From: Nocardioides baculatus
GTDB lineage: Bacteria > Actinomycetota > Actinomycetes > Propionibacteriales > Nocardioidaceae
Assembly (NCBI RefSeq): GCF_016735675.1
Contig: NZ_JAERSG010000001.1
Location: forward strand, 310,001 to 374,000
Length of the DNA stretch: 64,000 nucleotides
Direction: 5' to 3'
This document shows, in pieces, positions 27,070 through 35,415 of the stretch; position 1 is the first letter of the stretch; every line of letters starts with the position of its first letter. The notes below the pieces were generated by a model. That model saw only the letters and a list, made by a program, of their open reading frames with translations. It made no database searches and had not been told where the DNA came from. The position numbers were made by a program, and so were the translations under genes.

Positions 27070-27504
27070 ATGGCGCACCAGATCTCCCCGGAACCGAACC
27101 AGGCTCGGGACATCGTCAAGGACACCGATCCGACGCTCGGCAAGCTCGTGATGGACGCCCAGCGCGACATCTCGACGCTCATCTCCAAGGAGATCGAGCT
27201 CGCCAAGAGCGAGCTCAAGGTCAGCGTCAAGCACGGCGGTGTCGGGATCGGCCTCTTCGCCGCAGCGGCCTTCCTCGGCCTGCTGGCGATCATCATGCTG
27301 TCGGTCTCCCTGGCCTACTTCATCCACTGGAACGGCAGCGGCCTCGACCTCCACTGGGCGTTCCTGATCGTCTTCGGGGTCTACCTCCTGATCGCGGGGC
27401 TGCTCGCCTTCATCGGCATCAAGCAGGTCAAGCAGGTCAAGGCGCCGGAGAAGGCGATCAAGCAGGGCAAGCAGATCCCCAACGCCCTCAAGGGCAAGGG
27501 CTGA
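27070..27504 (+). CDS. Holin-X-like membrane protein (DUF1469, Pfam PF07332)
   Basis: A 144-residue protein with an N-terminal amphipathic helix (DAQRDISTLISKEIELAKSELK, about residues 35-56), two TM helices (about 62-88 and 98-120), and a Lys-rich tail with KQVKQVK. This matches the 'actinobacterial holin-X, superfamily III' family. Despite the name, most members are chromosomal and not linked to lysis, and there is no phage gene nearby. A similar protein lies near marP in mycobacteria. ATG 27070; a TAGGGT hexamer at about 27017-27022 is a possible -10. It converges on marP, 38 nt away. Confidence 0.88.
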   Translation: MAHQISPEPNQARDIVKDTDPTLGKLVMDAQRDISTLISKEIELAKSELKVSVKHGGVGIGLFAAAAFLGLLAIIMLSVSLAYFIHWNGSGLDLHWAFLIVFGVYLLIAGLLAFIGIKQVKQVKAPEKAIKQGKQIPNALKGKG

Positions 27505-27542
27505 CGCGTCCGCTCCTGCGGTGAGCGTGACGACCTACGGCG

Positions 27543-28718
27543 TCAGCGCACGCAGGTGCCGGTGTCGACCGGGCTCTCCCGGGTGAGCCCCTTGGCCGCC
27601 GACTCGCTCACCTGGCCGGCGGTCAGGGCGTAGCCGGTGTCCTTGTCGCTCACCGAGGCGGCGAAGACCATGCCCGCGACGTCGCCGCCCGAGGTGACGA
27701 TCGGACCACCGGAGTTGCCCGGGCGGATGAGCGCGCGGAGCGAGTAGACCTGCCGGATGACCGTGCCGTCACCGTAGATGTCGGGCGAGCGCAGACGCTG
27801 CTGCGACCGGATCCGGCCGGCCTCGACGTCGTAGGGGCCGTCCTCGGGGTAGCCGAGCACCGCGACGTTGTCGCCGGGCCCGACCTCGGTGTCGAGCCTG
27901 AGGTGCGGCACGCCGGTGTCCGGCAGGGCCAGCACCGCGATGTCGAGGTCGGCGTCGTAGAGCACGACCGAGGCGACGACGGTCGAGCCGGCCACCTCGA
28001 CCTCGGGCCGGGTGACCCCGGCGACGACGTGGGCGTTGGTCATCAGCCGGCCCGGCGCGTAGAAGAAGCCGGTGCCCTCGACGCCACCGCCGCAGCCGTT
28101 GGTGCCGCGGACCTTGACCACGCTCGACTGTGCGACGACCACGTCGGGGTCGGTCAGCATCCGCTTGTCGCCGGGCTTGACCGCCACGATGCGCTCGGGC
28201 GCGAAGGGCTCGAGGTAGCGCGGGAAGAACGTCGTGCCGACCACGTTGTTGAAGGTCTGGAGCACGCGGCTCGAGTCGGCCGGGAGCACGGTGTTGACCT
28301 TCGCGAGGACCGTCGAGTCGCGCACGAGCGGCGTGATCCCACCGATCCGCGTGCCGGAGACCGCGACCCCGAGCGCCCACGCCACGAGGAGCACGGCGAC
28401 GGCGCTCAGGGCCGATCCACCGACGGCGTCGACGGCCCGGATCGGCTGCCAGGTGATGCGCGCGCGGATGCGGGAACCGGCGTACTGCAACAGCGCCTGG
28501 CCCAGCGACGCGGCGGCAATCACGATGAACAGCGCACCGAGCGACACCCACAGCGACGGCGCGGCGTCACCGAGCGCGAGAGGCGCCGCCCAGATGCCGA
28601 GCAGGCCGCCGAGCAGGAGGCCCGCGGTCGCGAACGCCCCGGTGATGAAGCCCTGCCAGTAGCCCGAGAGGGCATAGATCCCCACGAGTGCGAGCAGGCA
28701 CCAGTCGAGGACGTTCAC
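27543..28718 (-). CDS. marP: MarP-family membrane serine protease
   Basis: A 391-residue protein. The N-terminal CvpA-like membrane domain has four TM helices (about residues 3-120: LDWCLLALVGIYALSGYWQGF and following). The C-terminal chymotrypsin-fold protease has all three triad residues: His in LMTNAHVVAG, Asp in DADLDIAVLAL, and Ser in RPGNSGGPIV. Two Cys flank the domain (NGCGGG and the C-terminal GTCVR), positioned to form the regulatory disulfide known for M. tuberculosis MarP. There the protease is needed for acid and oxidative stress resistance. The GTG at 28718 has GAGGAG 6 nt upstream, overlapping the NUDIX stop region. Confidence 0.93.
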   Translation of the reverse strand: MNVLDWCLLALVGIYALSGYWQGFITGAFATAGLLLGGLLGIWAAPLALGDAAPSLWVSLGALFIVIAAASLGQALLQYAGSRIRARITWQPIRAVDAVGGSALSAVAVLLVAWALGVAVSGTRIGGITPLVRDSTVLAKVNTVLPADSSRVLQTFNNVVGTTFFPRYLEPFAPERIVAVKPGDKRMLTDPDVVVAQSSVVKVRGTNGCGGGVEGTGFFYAPGRLMTNAHVVAGVTRPEVEVAGSTVVASVVLYDADLDIAVLALPDTGVPHLRLDTEVGPGDNVAVLGYPEDGPYDVEAGRIRSQQRLRSPDIYGDGTVIRQVYSLRALIRPGNSGGPIVTSGGDVAGMVFAASVSDKDTGYALTAGQVSESAAKGLTRESPVDTGTCVR

Positions 28719-28722
28719 TGCA

Positions 28723-29472
28723 CTACTCCTCGAGCCGGGTGTTCTGCGCTGGATTGTCTGCGAGGTCGGTGCCTCTCGGCACACCCTGCAGCATGTGGTC
28801 CGGCAGGTCACGCACCCGCGCCCTGTCCCAGTCCTCGCCCCAGCCGAGGTAGGAGAACAGCCGGGCGATGATCCCCGCCGTGAAGCCCCACAGGATCACG
28901 TCGCGCTCGGGACCGATCAGGAAGCCCGGCCCCATCCACCCGCTCGGGTGGCGGACGTTGATCCGGTTGTCGGGGTCGAGCAGGTCGGCGATCGCGACGC
29001 GGTGGATCTCGTGGACCTCGTCGGGGCTCGCGATGCGTACGTCGCCGGGGTGTCGCCAGTAGCCCAGGATCGGGGTGACCGCGAAGTTGCTCGGCGGCAG
29101 CCACAGCTCGGGCAGCTCGCCGAAGACCTCGACCTCGGCCGGGTCGAGGCCGATCTCCTCGTAGGCCTCGCGCAACGCCGCCTGCTCGGGCGTCTCGCCG
29201 TCGTCGAGCCCGCCACCGGGGAAGGACACCTGCCCGGGGTGGGAGCGCATGTGGTGGGCGCGCTCGGTGAGCAGCAGCTCGCCGCGGTGGGCGAGGTCGT
29301 CGGGGGCCTCGGGCGCCCCCTCGCGGTCGGCGAAGACCATCAGCACGGCGCCGCGGCGGGGGTCGCTGTCCTCGGGCGGCATGAAGCGGGTGAGCTCGTG
29401 CACGGTGATCGTCGAGGCGGCTTCGACCACGGGGGCGAGCCAACCCGGGAGGTCAGGCTTGTCGGGGTCCAC
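28723..29472 (-). CDS. NUDIX hydrolase, CoA pyrophosphatase type
   Basis: A 249-residue NUDIX hydrolase. The box is intact: GLDDGETPEQAALREAYEEIGL. It is preceded by LLTERAHHMRSHPGQVSFPGG, the UPF0035 motif that marks CoA/ADP-ribose-type pyrophosphatases (NUDT7/8, YeaB). The likely reaction is cleavage of CoA or acyl-CoA to phosphopantetheine and 3',5'-ADP. The start is unclear: GTG 29472 lies inside junction element copy D, while a TTG at 29532 overlapping the tlpA-like stop would add a 20-residue repeat-encoded lead. The marP gene starts 4 nt after its stop. Confidence 0.9.
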   Translation of the reverse strand: MDPDKPDLPGWLAPVVEAASTITVHELTRFMPPEDSDPRRGAVLMVFADREGAPEAPDDLAHRGELLLTERAHHMRSHPGQVSFPGGGLDDGETPEQAALREAYEEIGLDPAEVEVFGELPELWLPPSNFAVTPILGYWRHPGDVRIASPDEVHEIHRVAIADLLDPDNRINVRHPSGWMGPGFLIGPERDVILWGFTAGIIARLFSYLGWGEDWDRARVRDLPDHMLQGVPRGTDLADNPAQNTRLEE

Positions 29473-29526
29473 GCGACGTTGCCCGGAGGAGCGCAGCGGA
29501 GGAGAGGAACGTCGCGGGGTGCTCTC
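29461..29526 (-). repeat. Junction element copy D, degenerate start
   Basis: The fourth copy of the roughly 66-bp element, reading [22 protein letters not shown], between the TlpA-like and NUDIX genes. The position of the ATG in the other copies is GAG here, and the stop is lost, so the element is open in frame with the NUDIX gene. Arms GCGACGTT and AACGTCGC give it a clear dyad. Confidence 0.85.
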
Positions 29527-30133
29527 AGTCAAGATCGATCCCGAGGTGCTCCGCGACGAGGCCCTTGACCTCGGTGACCGAGTCGACGCCGCCGGACGAG
29601 GTGCCCGCGACCGTGCCGTCGGCGGCGACGAAGAGGAACGCCGGCAGGCCACGCCGGCCGATGGCGAAGGCCTCCTCGGTCATCAGGTCGCCGCCGGGGT
29701 CGGCGATCGACGGGTAGGTGACCCCGGTCTCCTCGGCCAGCGCCATCGCGGCGGCCGGCTGCACGTCGTTGAAGTCGATGCCGATCACGGCCACCTCGTC
29801 GCCGTACTGCTGGTGGAACTTCTCCAGGGCCGGCATCTCGAGCCGGCACGGCTCGCACCGCGCCTGCCAGAGGTTGATCAGCGCGGGGCCGCGCAGCGAG
29901 GCGAGATCGACGTCGGGGCCGCCGCCGAGGCACGGCAGCGTCAGGTCGGGCAGCCCACCCTCGACGGGCTCGCCGGTGCCGGGCTCGCAGTCGAGCATCC
30001 CGATCCGGTCCTTGGCAGCGCGCAGCTCGGGGGTGTCGACCTGCACGTCGGGCGGCCGCACGCTGATGCCGCCGTCGGACGAGCAGGCGGTCAGCGTGGC
30101 GGCGAGCAGGAGCGCCGCGAGGAGCTTCCTCAC
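29525..30133 (-). CDS. TlpA-like thioredoxin-fold lipoprotein
   Basis: A 202-residue exported lipoprotein. The lipobox is LTAC at about residues 14-17, after a short basic/hydrophobic leader, so it should be anchored outside the membrane. The thioredoxin domain (about 70-200) contains [22 protein letters not shown] with a CxxC (CEPC) active site, and the cis-Pro region in [10 protein letters not shown]. Two more Cys (LDCEPG and LPCLGG, about 51 and 70) could form a second disulfide. Such proteins reduce disulfides for cytochrome c maturation or protein repair. It starts with a 4-nt overlap with nth. Confidence 0.9.
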   Translation of the reverse strand: MRKLLAALLLAATLTACSSDGGISVRPPDVQVDTPELRAAKDRIGMLDCEPGTGEPVEGGLPDLTLPCLGGGPDVDLASLRGPALINLWQARCEPCRLEMPALEKFHQQYGDEVAVIGIDFNDVQPAAAMALAEETGVTYPSIADPGGDLMTEEAFAIGRRGLPAFLFVAADGTVAGTSSGGVDSVTEVKGLVAEHLGIDLD

Positions 30134-30894
30134 GCGGGGCCCTGGGTGGTGACGAGCTTCTCCGCCTCGATCGGGTCGGTCGGGCCGGCGCCGAAGGACG
30201 GGCAGAGCTTCGCGAGCGGGCAGGCTCCGCAGGCGGGCTTCTTGGCGTGGCAGCGGCGGCGGCCGTGCCAGATGAGGTGGTGCGACAGCATCGTCCAGTC
30301 GCGCTTGGGGAACAGCGCGGCGACGGCGAGCTCGACCTTGACCGGGTCGGTCTCCTCGGTCCAGCCGAAGCGACGCGCCAGCCTGCCGAAGTGGGTGTCG
30401 ACGGTGATGCCGGGCAGGCCGAACGCGTTGCCCAGCACGACGTTGGCGGTCTTGCGGCCGACACCCGGCAGCTTGACCAGGTCGTCGAGCCGGGCCGGCA
30501 CCTCACCGTCGTGGTCCTCGACGAGCGCCTGGCTCAGCTTGAGCACCGAGTCGGTCTTGGCGCGGAAGAAGCCGAGCGGGCCGAGCAGCTGCTCGAGGTG
30601 CTCGCGGGGAGCGGCGGCCATCGCCTCGGGCGTCGGGTAGGCCGCGAAGAGCGCCGGGCTCGCCGCGTTGACCCGGCGGTCGGTGGTCTGCGCCGAGATC
30701 ACCGTGACCACCAGGCACTCGAACGGGTTGGTGAAGTCGAGCTCCGCGGCGGCGTCGGGATAGGTCTCGGCGAGGATCCGGTCCATCCGGCGGGCCCGTC
30801 GCACGAGCGTCGTGTCGGGCTTGGCGGGCGGGACCTGGGGGACCTTCGCGGTGGACCTGGGGGCGGGCACGGCCCCCAGCGTACGGTCCGCCAC
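30130..30894 (-). CDS. nth: Endonuclease III (DNA glycosylase/AP lyase)
   Basis: A 254-residue base-excision repair enzyme. The helix-hairpin-helix [13 protein letters not shown] (about 137-149) carries the catalytic Lys, followed by the catalytic Asp in [13 protein letters not shown]. The [4Fe-4S] ligands follow the Nth spacing C-x6-C-x2-C-x5-C in [17 protein letters not shown] (about 208-224). It removes oxidised pyrimidines and nicks at abasic sites. GTG 30894 gives an N-terminal extension of about 35 residues common in actinobacteria; a later start near [12 protein letters not shown] is possible. Its place next to crp is shared with mycobacteria. Confidence 0.95.
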   Translation of the reverse strand: MADRTLGAVPAPRSTAKVPQVPPAKPDTTLVRRARRMDRILAETYPDAAAELDFTNPFECLVVTVISAQTTDRRVNAASPALFAAYPTPEAMAAAPREHLEQLLGPLGFFRAKTDSVLKLSQALVEDHDGEVPARLDDLVKLPGVGRKTANVVLGNAFGLPGITVDTHFGRLARRFGWTEETDPVKVELAVAALFPKRDWTMLSHHLIWHGRRRCHAKKPACGACPLAKLCPSFGAGPTDPIEAEKLVTTQGPA

Positions 30895-30916
30895 CGACAG
30901 TCCCGCGTGGGCCGCT

Positions 30917-30954
30917 CACCCGTGAGGTGTGGGTGGAATCGCACCTGTGAGGTG
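30917..30954. promoter_or_regulatory. Paired palindromic operators upstream of crp
   Basis: Two near-identical 13-bp dyads, CACCCGTGAGGTG (30917-30929) and CACCTGTGAGGTG (30942-30954), spaced 25 bp start to start. They lie between the divergent nth and crp starts. A TAGGAT -10-like hexamer follows at 30964-30969, so the second dyad overlaps the -35 region of the crp promoter. They do not match the classic TGTGA-N6-TCACA Crp site well, so the binding protein is uncertain; autoregulation is a guess. Confidence 0.5.
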
Positions 30955-31008
30955 GAGCACGGCTAGGATCATCCCGACCCAGCGGGTCCGACGACTTGGA
31001 GGAATGAC

Positions 31009-31686
31009 GTGGACAACGACGTGCTTCGGCAGGCACCGCTGTTCAGCTCGCTCGACGACGAGGCGGCCACCGCCCTCGGCAGCTCGATGGCCGAGACGAC
31101 GCTGCGGCGCGGCGACGTCCTCTTCCACGAGGGCGACTCCGGCGACAAGCTCTACATCGTCACCGAGGGCAAGGTGAAGCTCGGCCGCTCCTCCTCCGAC
31201 GGCCGCGAGAACCTGCTGGCGATCATGGGCCCCGGCCAGATGTTCGGCGAGCTCTCGCTCTTCGACCCGGGCCCGCGCTCGGCGACCGTCACCGCCGTCA
31301 CCGACGCGACCTTCGGCTCGCTGTCGCACGACGACCTGCTCCGCTGGCTCGAGGGCCGCCCGCAGGTCGCCCGCGGCCTGCTGTCGCAGCTCGCCTCGCG
31401 CCTGCGCAAGTCCAACGACGTCGTCGCCGACCTCGTCTTCTCCGACGTCCCGGGCCGCGTCGCCAAGGCGCTCCTCGACCTCGCCGACCGCTTCGGCCGT
31501 ACGGCCGACGACGGTGTCCACGTCCACCACGACCTCACCCAGGAGGAGCTCGCCCAGCTGGTCGGCGCCTCCCGCGAGACGGTCAACAAGGCGCTCGCCG
31601 ACTTCGCCTCGCGCGGCTGGCTGCGCCTGGAGCCCCGCTCCGTGGTGATCATGGACCTCGAGCGCCTCTCCCGCCGCGCGCGCTGA
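31009..31686 (+). CDS. crp: Crp/Fnr-family transcriptional regulator
   Basis: A 225-residue global-type regulator. The cNMP-binding beta-barrel covers about residues 10-120 with LRRGDVLFHEGDSGDKLYIVTEGKVKLGR and the phosphate-binding segment GQMFGELSLFDPGPRSATVTAV (GELSLF and R-S-A). The winged HTH is TQEELAQLVGASRETVNKALADFASRGWL (about 172-200). This matches the GlxR/Rv3676 group that binds cAMP. Start GTG 31009 is fixed by GGAGGA at 30998-31003. Neighbours nth and the MBL/RidA genes are also Crp neighbours in mycobacteria, although here 6 kb of other genes intervene on the right. Confidence 0.94.
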   Translation: MDNDVLRQAPLFSSLDDEAATALGSSMAETTLRRGDVLFHEGDSGDKLYIVTEGKVKLGRSSSDGRENLLAIMGPGQMFGELSLFDPGPRSATVTAVTDATFGSLSHDDLLRWLEGRPQVARGLLSQLASRLRKSNDVVADLVFSDVPGRVAKALLDLADRFGRTADDGVHVHHDLTQEELAQLVGASRETVNKALADFASRGWLRLEPRSVVIMDLERLSRRAR

Positions 31687-31764
31687 AAGTTCTTCCGCAA
31701 CTTTTCGTCCGACCCGACCCCCGGCCAGACGCCTCCGTGCGTCTGACGAGGTGAAGGGGGACTG

Positions 31765-32256
31765 ATGACCGATCGATCCGGGTTCGACGCGTTCGTGCGC
31801 GCACGCGGTCCTGCCCTCGCGCGGACGGCGTACCTCCTCACTGGTGACCACCACCTCGCCGAGGACCTCGTGCAGGCCGCGCTCGTGCAGGCGGCGAAGC
31901 ACTGGGAGCGCATCGAGACCTCGCCCGAGGCCTACGTGCGGCGCACGATGTACCACCAGAACATCTCCTGGTGGCGTCGCCGCAAGCTGTCGGAGACGCC
32001 TCTCGAGTCGTACGACGCCCCGGTGCCCGCGGCCGACCCGACGGTGCGGCTGACCCTCGAGCAGGCCCTGCGCCGGCTCACGCCCCGCCAGCGCACGGTG
32101 CTGGTGCTGCGCTACTTCGAGGACCTCACCGAGGTCCAGACGGCCGCCGAGTTGGGCATCTCCAGCGGCGCGGTCAAGTCCATGTCGCGCGACGCCCTGC
32201 GGCGGCTGCGCGCCTTGGCCCCCGAGCTCGCCGACCTGGTGGGAGCAGACGCATGA
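31765..32256 (+). CDS. SigE-family ECF sigma factor, first cassette
   Basis: A 163-residue sigma factor of the actinobacterial SigE family (TIGR02983 type). Region 2 starts FDAFVRARGPALARTAYLLTGDHHLAEDLVQAALVQA (residues 7-43) and includes RRTMYHQNISWWRRRKL. Region 4 is LTPRQRTVLVLRYFEDLTEVQTAAELGISSGAVKSMSRDALRRLR (about 107-151). AAGGGGG precedes ATG 31765 by 6 nt. A short hairpin (AGACGCCTCCGTGCGTCT) lies just upstream. The downstream membrane protein overlaps by ATGA and is the probable regulatory partner. A close paralog starts at 33547. Confidence 0.93.
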   Translation: MTDRSGFDAFVRARGPALARTAYLLTGDHHLAEDLVQAALVQAAKHWERIETSPEAYVRRTMYHQNISWWRRRKLSETPLESYDAPVPAADPTVRLTLEQALRRLTPRQRTVLVLRYFEDLTEVQTAAELGISSGAVKSMSRDALRRLRALAPELADLVGADA

Positions 32257-33479
32257 GCACCGACCTGCGCGAGGAGCTCACCGCCCTCGCCGAGACCCAG
32301 ACCTTCTCACCCGACCCGTCCGCATGGGACCGCGGTCGTCGCGCGCGGCGGACCTCCCGCGTCGTCCGAGGTGCCGCAGCGATCGCCGTCGTCGCGCTCG
32401 TCGTCGGGGTCGGCGCGATCGCCACAGGTCCCGACCGGCAGGCGCCGCAGCCGGCTGACGTGCCAGGCGGGGCACTCCCGAGCCGCATCCCGCCCACCGA
32501 GCACGACTTCCTCACCGACCTCGCCATCGGCAGCGCCTCGGTGGCGTACGTCGACCAGGACGCCACGCCCGTCCTGGTCGACGCAGCGACCGGCAAGGCC
32601 CACCGCACGCTCCTGCCGGACTTCCCGACGCAACAGGCTTTCCGGGTCGCCGGGAAGAGCGCTCGCCGCTCCTGGCTGGCGCTCTCCCCGGACGGACGGC
32701 GGCTCGCCTATCCGACGGTGACGGTCGACGAGCGCGAACCGGGCCAGAAGACCTTCATCACCTCGTGGTACCGCATCGTCGATCTCACCACAGGTGAGAG
32801 CGACCTCGTGGAGCCGCCTCCCGGCACCGGCACGCCGCTCGCCGTGTCGTGGACCGCCGACGGCCGGATCGCGGTCGACGTCTACGGCAGGCCCACGAGC
32901 AGAACCACGCGGACGAACCCGCCCCCGACCGTCGGCTGGACCGTCGACCCGGCCACGAGCGACGCGGGCACGTCACCTTTCACCGGGATCGTCGCGCCGG
33001 GCGGTGGGGTCAGCGCAGTGATCCCGGACAGCGCGGACATCGTCGACGCCGTGCAGTTCGAGACCGCGACCGGCACGGACCCCGTCAGCGAGCTTCCTGC
33101 CGACCGCTACCCGGAGGGCGCGGTGGTCCAGCCGATCGGCTGGGTCGAGCACGACGTCCTGGTCGCCTCGATCGACCCCCCGCAGAGCGACGTCGTCGAG
33201 CACCCGCGGCTGGTCCTGATCGCTTCGCCCGAGAGACCCGGGTCCGACGTGGACTACCGCGAGTTCCTGCCTCGGCTGCCTCCCGCTCTCAGCATGAGCA
33301 TCGCCGTCGACCTCGTCCCCGACCTCACCGGCGACCCCGACCAGCAGCTCACCCGGGACTTCGCACAGGAGCAGCCGATGGGCGACTCCAGCGGGATGGT
33401 CGCGCGGGTCATCATGAGCGGGCTGCTGATCCTGCTCGTCGGCGTCGCCTTCATCCGGATGATGGTCAAGCGCGCCTAG
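32253..33479 (+). CDS. Membrane-anchored sigma-partner protein, first cassette
   Basis: A 408-residue protein coupled to the SigE-type gene. It has a 37-residue cytosolic N-terminus, a TM helix (about 38-58), an external domain of roughly 325 residues with beta-propeller-like phrases (SWLALSPDGRRLAYP), and a C-terminal TM helix (about 385-405). There is no zinc HxxxCxxC motif. The membrane-proximal signature VDLVPDLTG and QLTRDF recurs in the paralog at 34041. By position it is probably an anti-sigma or sensor for the sigma factor, with an external sensing domain, but no known anti-sigma domain is recognisable. Possibly a WD40/TolB-like fold. Confidence 0.75.
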   Translation: MSTDLREELTALAETQTFSPDPSAWDRGRRARRTSRVVRGAAAIAVVALVVGVGAIATGPDRQAPQPADVPGGALPSRIPPTEHDFLTDLAIGSASVAYVDQDATPVLVDAATGKAHRTLLPDFPTQQAFRVAGKSARRSWLALSPDGRRLAYPTVTVDEREPGQKTFITSWYRIVDLTTGESDLVEPPPGTGTPLAVSWTADGRIAVDVYGRPTSRTTRTNPPPTVGWTVDPATSDAGTSPFTGIVAPGGGVSAVIPDSADIVDAVQFETATGTDPVSELPADRYPEGAVVQPIGWVEHDVLVASIDPPQSDVVEHPRLVLIASPERPGSDVDYREFLPRLPPALSMSIAVDLVPDLTGDPDQQLTRDFAQEQPMGDSSGMVARVIMSGLLILLVGVAFIRMMVKRA

Positions 33480-33546
33480 AGTTTCTCGCGCCTGGTGCCA
33501 CCCGGCACGGCCCGCGCCTGCGTCGTACGTCGTGAAAGGGGGCACC

Positions 33547-34044
33547 GTGATCACGAATGACGCAGCAGGCTTCGACGAGTTCGTCGCTGCCCGCAGCGCC
33601 GCGCTGTCACGCACGGCGTACCTCCTGACCGGGGACCACCACCTCGCCCAGGACCTGGTGCAGGCCGCGCTGATGCAGGCCGTGAGGCACTGGCGGCGGA
33701 TCCACACCTCGCCGGAGGCCTACGTCCGGCGGGCGATGTACCACCAGAACATCTCGTGGTGGCGGCGCCGCAAGCTCGCCGAGTCCCCGCTGGAGTCGTA
33801 CGACGGCGCGGTCCCGGCCACCGACACCGACCTCCGGCTCACGCTCGACCAGGCGCTCGCCCGGTTGACGCCCAAGCAGCGCACCGTGCTGGTGCTGCGC
33901 TTCTACGAGGACCTCACCGAGGTCGAGACGGCGCGCGCGCTCGGGCTCTCGACGTCGACGGTGAAGTCGACGACCCGCCAGTCGCTGGCCCGGCTGCGGA
34001 CGCTCGCGCCCGAGCTGGCCGAGCTGATCGGAGCAGACCGATGA
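33547..34044 (+). CDS. SigE-family ECF sigma factor, second cassette
   Basis: A 165-residue paralog of the sigma factor at 31765, with the same blocks: FDEFVAARSAALSRTAYLLTGDHHLAQDL, RRAMYHQNISWWRRRKL, and LTPKQRTVLVLRFYEDLTEVETARALGLSTSTVKSTTRQSLARLR. Most differences are conservative. The start is GTG 33547, after AAAGGGGG at 33536-33543; an earlier GTG at 33532 overlaps that ribosome site. The region 4 recognition helix differs (GLSTSTVKSTTRQS against GISSGAVKSMSRDA), so promoter preference may have drifted. The partner gene overlaps by ATGA. Confidence 0.93.
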   Translation: MITNDAAGFDEFVAARSAALSRTAYLLTGDHHLAQDLVQAALMQAVRHWRRIHTSPEAYVRRAMYHQNISWWRRRKLAESPLESYDGAVPATDTDLRLTLDQALARLTPKQRTVLVLRFYEDLTEVETARALGLSTSTVKSTTRQSLARLRTLAPELAELIGADR

Positions 34045-35351
34045 ACGACCTCCGCTCCCAGATGCACCGCGTGGGCGACGCGGTCGACCCCCTGCCCGTC
34101 GACGACGACCTCTGGCAGCGGGGCGTCGCCGCCCGTCGCCGGGGACAGGTCCTCGTGGTCGCGGCCGTGCTGGCGATCGTCGTCTCGGTCGCAGGCACTG
34201 CAACCCTGGTCGGAGGTGACGACCGCGAGGCGCGTACGGCGTCGGGCGAGGTGGTCGAGGGCGGTGCGATCCCGCGCTCGATCGTCGACCCCGGTGACCT
34301 CGACCCCGAGGGCGACCTGGCGGTGGGGCGGGCATCGGCGGCGTTCATCTCGCAGAGCAGCGAGCCGGTCGTCATCACCGCCGTCGACGGCGTGCCCCAC
34401 GAGCTCGACCTGGCGGGCTGGGTGACCAACAGCCAGGACCCGGACGAGGTCCGGGTCAACCAGTCGCTCGCCCTGTCCCCCGACGGTGCCCGCCTCGCCT
34501 GGCAGGGGGCCGACGACGAGGACGGTCGGGCCACGGTCGGCGTGCTCGACCTCGTCACCGGCGACACGAGCACCTACCGCCCCCTCCCGCCGATCGCGGG
34601 GCTGCGGCTGCGCGAGATGTCGTGGTCGTCCGACTCGTCGTGGCTGGCTTGGATCTGCGATGACTCACCCGAGGTGTGGGTGGGCCGCCTGCGCCCCGGA
34701 CCGGAGCCCGACAGCCAGGCCCAGCAGCTGTTCGGCAACATCCAGGACGTGGCGGTCGATGCCAACGGGACCCTGGTCTTCAGCCGGGCGTCCGGCGGCT
34801 TCGAGCGGATCTACGGCACGGGCGACGTGGTACCCCTCGCGAGCAAGCGGGAGCTGGGGGGCGTCGGGTTCGGGATCGGACGGTTCTCCCCCGACGGGCG
34901 CCAGATCGCCCTGCGCTCCTCGCTCAGTCCAGCGTCGTACACCTACGACATCGACGCCGAGGAGCTGCTGGAGCACCCGTTCCCGGCCGGCACCTTCGAG
35001 GACGGGTTCGTCGTGCCGCAGGGCTGGCTGGACGACCGGCTCCAGCTGCTGCTGGTGCAGGAGTCGAGCAACCCCGACGTCGCCGAGCTCGTCGTCACGA
35101 CGCCTGCGGTCGATGCGACCAGCACGTGGCGCCGCTCGGTCGGCGTGGTCGAGGTCGGGCCTGCCGCGACGCTCAGCCTGGCGGTCGACCTGGTCCCCGA
35201 CCTCGACGGCACGTCGTCGCAGGAGCTGACGTACGACTTCCCGCCACCGCCGGAGCGCGACATTTCGTGGATCATCGGCCTCGGCGTGGCGGCAGCGATC
35301 GCCGTGCTCCTGGCCCTGCGCTGGCTCTGGCGCCGCCTGACCGGGATGTAG
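34041..35351 (+). CDS. Membrane-anchored sigma-partner protein, second cassette
   Basis: A 436-residue paralog of the protein at 32253 with the same topology: cytosolic N-terminus, TM at about 37-56, a long external domain with propeller-like repeats (LSPDGARLAWQ, SWSSDSSWLAWI, GRFSPDGRQIALRS) and a C-terminal TM (about 408-428). It ends in the shared VDLVPDLDG and ELTYDF block before the last helix. The propeller repeats are clearer here than in the first copy. External domains are much more diverged than the sigma factors, which suggests the two cassettes sense different things. Its TAG stop lies inside the palindromic element at 35348. Confidence 0.75.
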   Translation: MNDLRSQMHRVGDAVDPLPVDDDLWQRGVAARRRGQVLVVAAVLAIVVSVAGTATLVGGDDREARTASGEVVEGGAIPRSIVDPGDLDPEGDLAVGRASAAFISQSSEPVVITAVDGVPHELDLAGWVTNSQDPDEVRVNQSLALSPDGARLAWQGADDEDGRATVGVLDLVTGDTSTYRPLPPIAGLRLREMSWSSDSSWLAWICDDSPEVWVGRLRPGPEPDSQAQQLFGNIQDVAVDANGTLVFSRASGGFERIYGTGDVVPLASKRELGGVGFGIGRFSPDGRQIALRSSLSPASYTYDIDAEELLEHPFPAGTFEDGFVVPQGWLDDRLQLLLVQESSNPDVAELVVTTPAVDATSTWRRSVGVVEVGPAATLSLAVDLVPDLDGTSSQELTYDFPPPPERDISWIIGLGVAAAIAVLLALRWLWRRLTGM

Positions 35352-35408
35352 TTCAGGGTGAGACGGCTGTCCTGAAGGCCATCCGGCGACCGCCTTCCCC
35401 TGAACTAC
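35348..35408. repeat. TAGTTCAGGG palindromic element, copy 3
   Basis: Outer arms GTAGTTCAGGG (35348-35358) and CCCTGAACTAC (35398-35408). The left arm provides the TAG stop of the second sigma-partner gene; the right arm ends 8 nt from the stop of the convergent DinB-fold gene. Confidence 0.88.
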
Positions 35409-35415
35409 CCGGCAG

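Noticed and set aside
27070-27504. Prophage remnant because of the holin-type name
   Set aside because: The holin-X family is a common chromosomal actinobacterial membrane protein; no integrase, terminase, capsid or attachment site is nearby.
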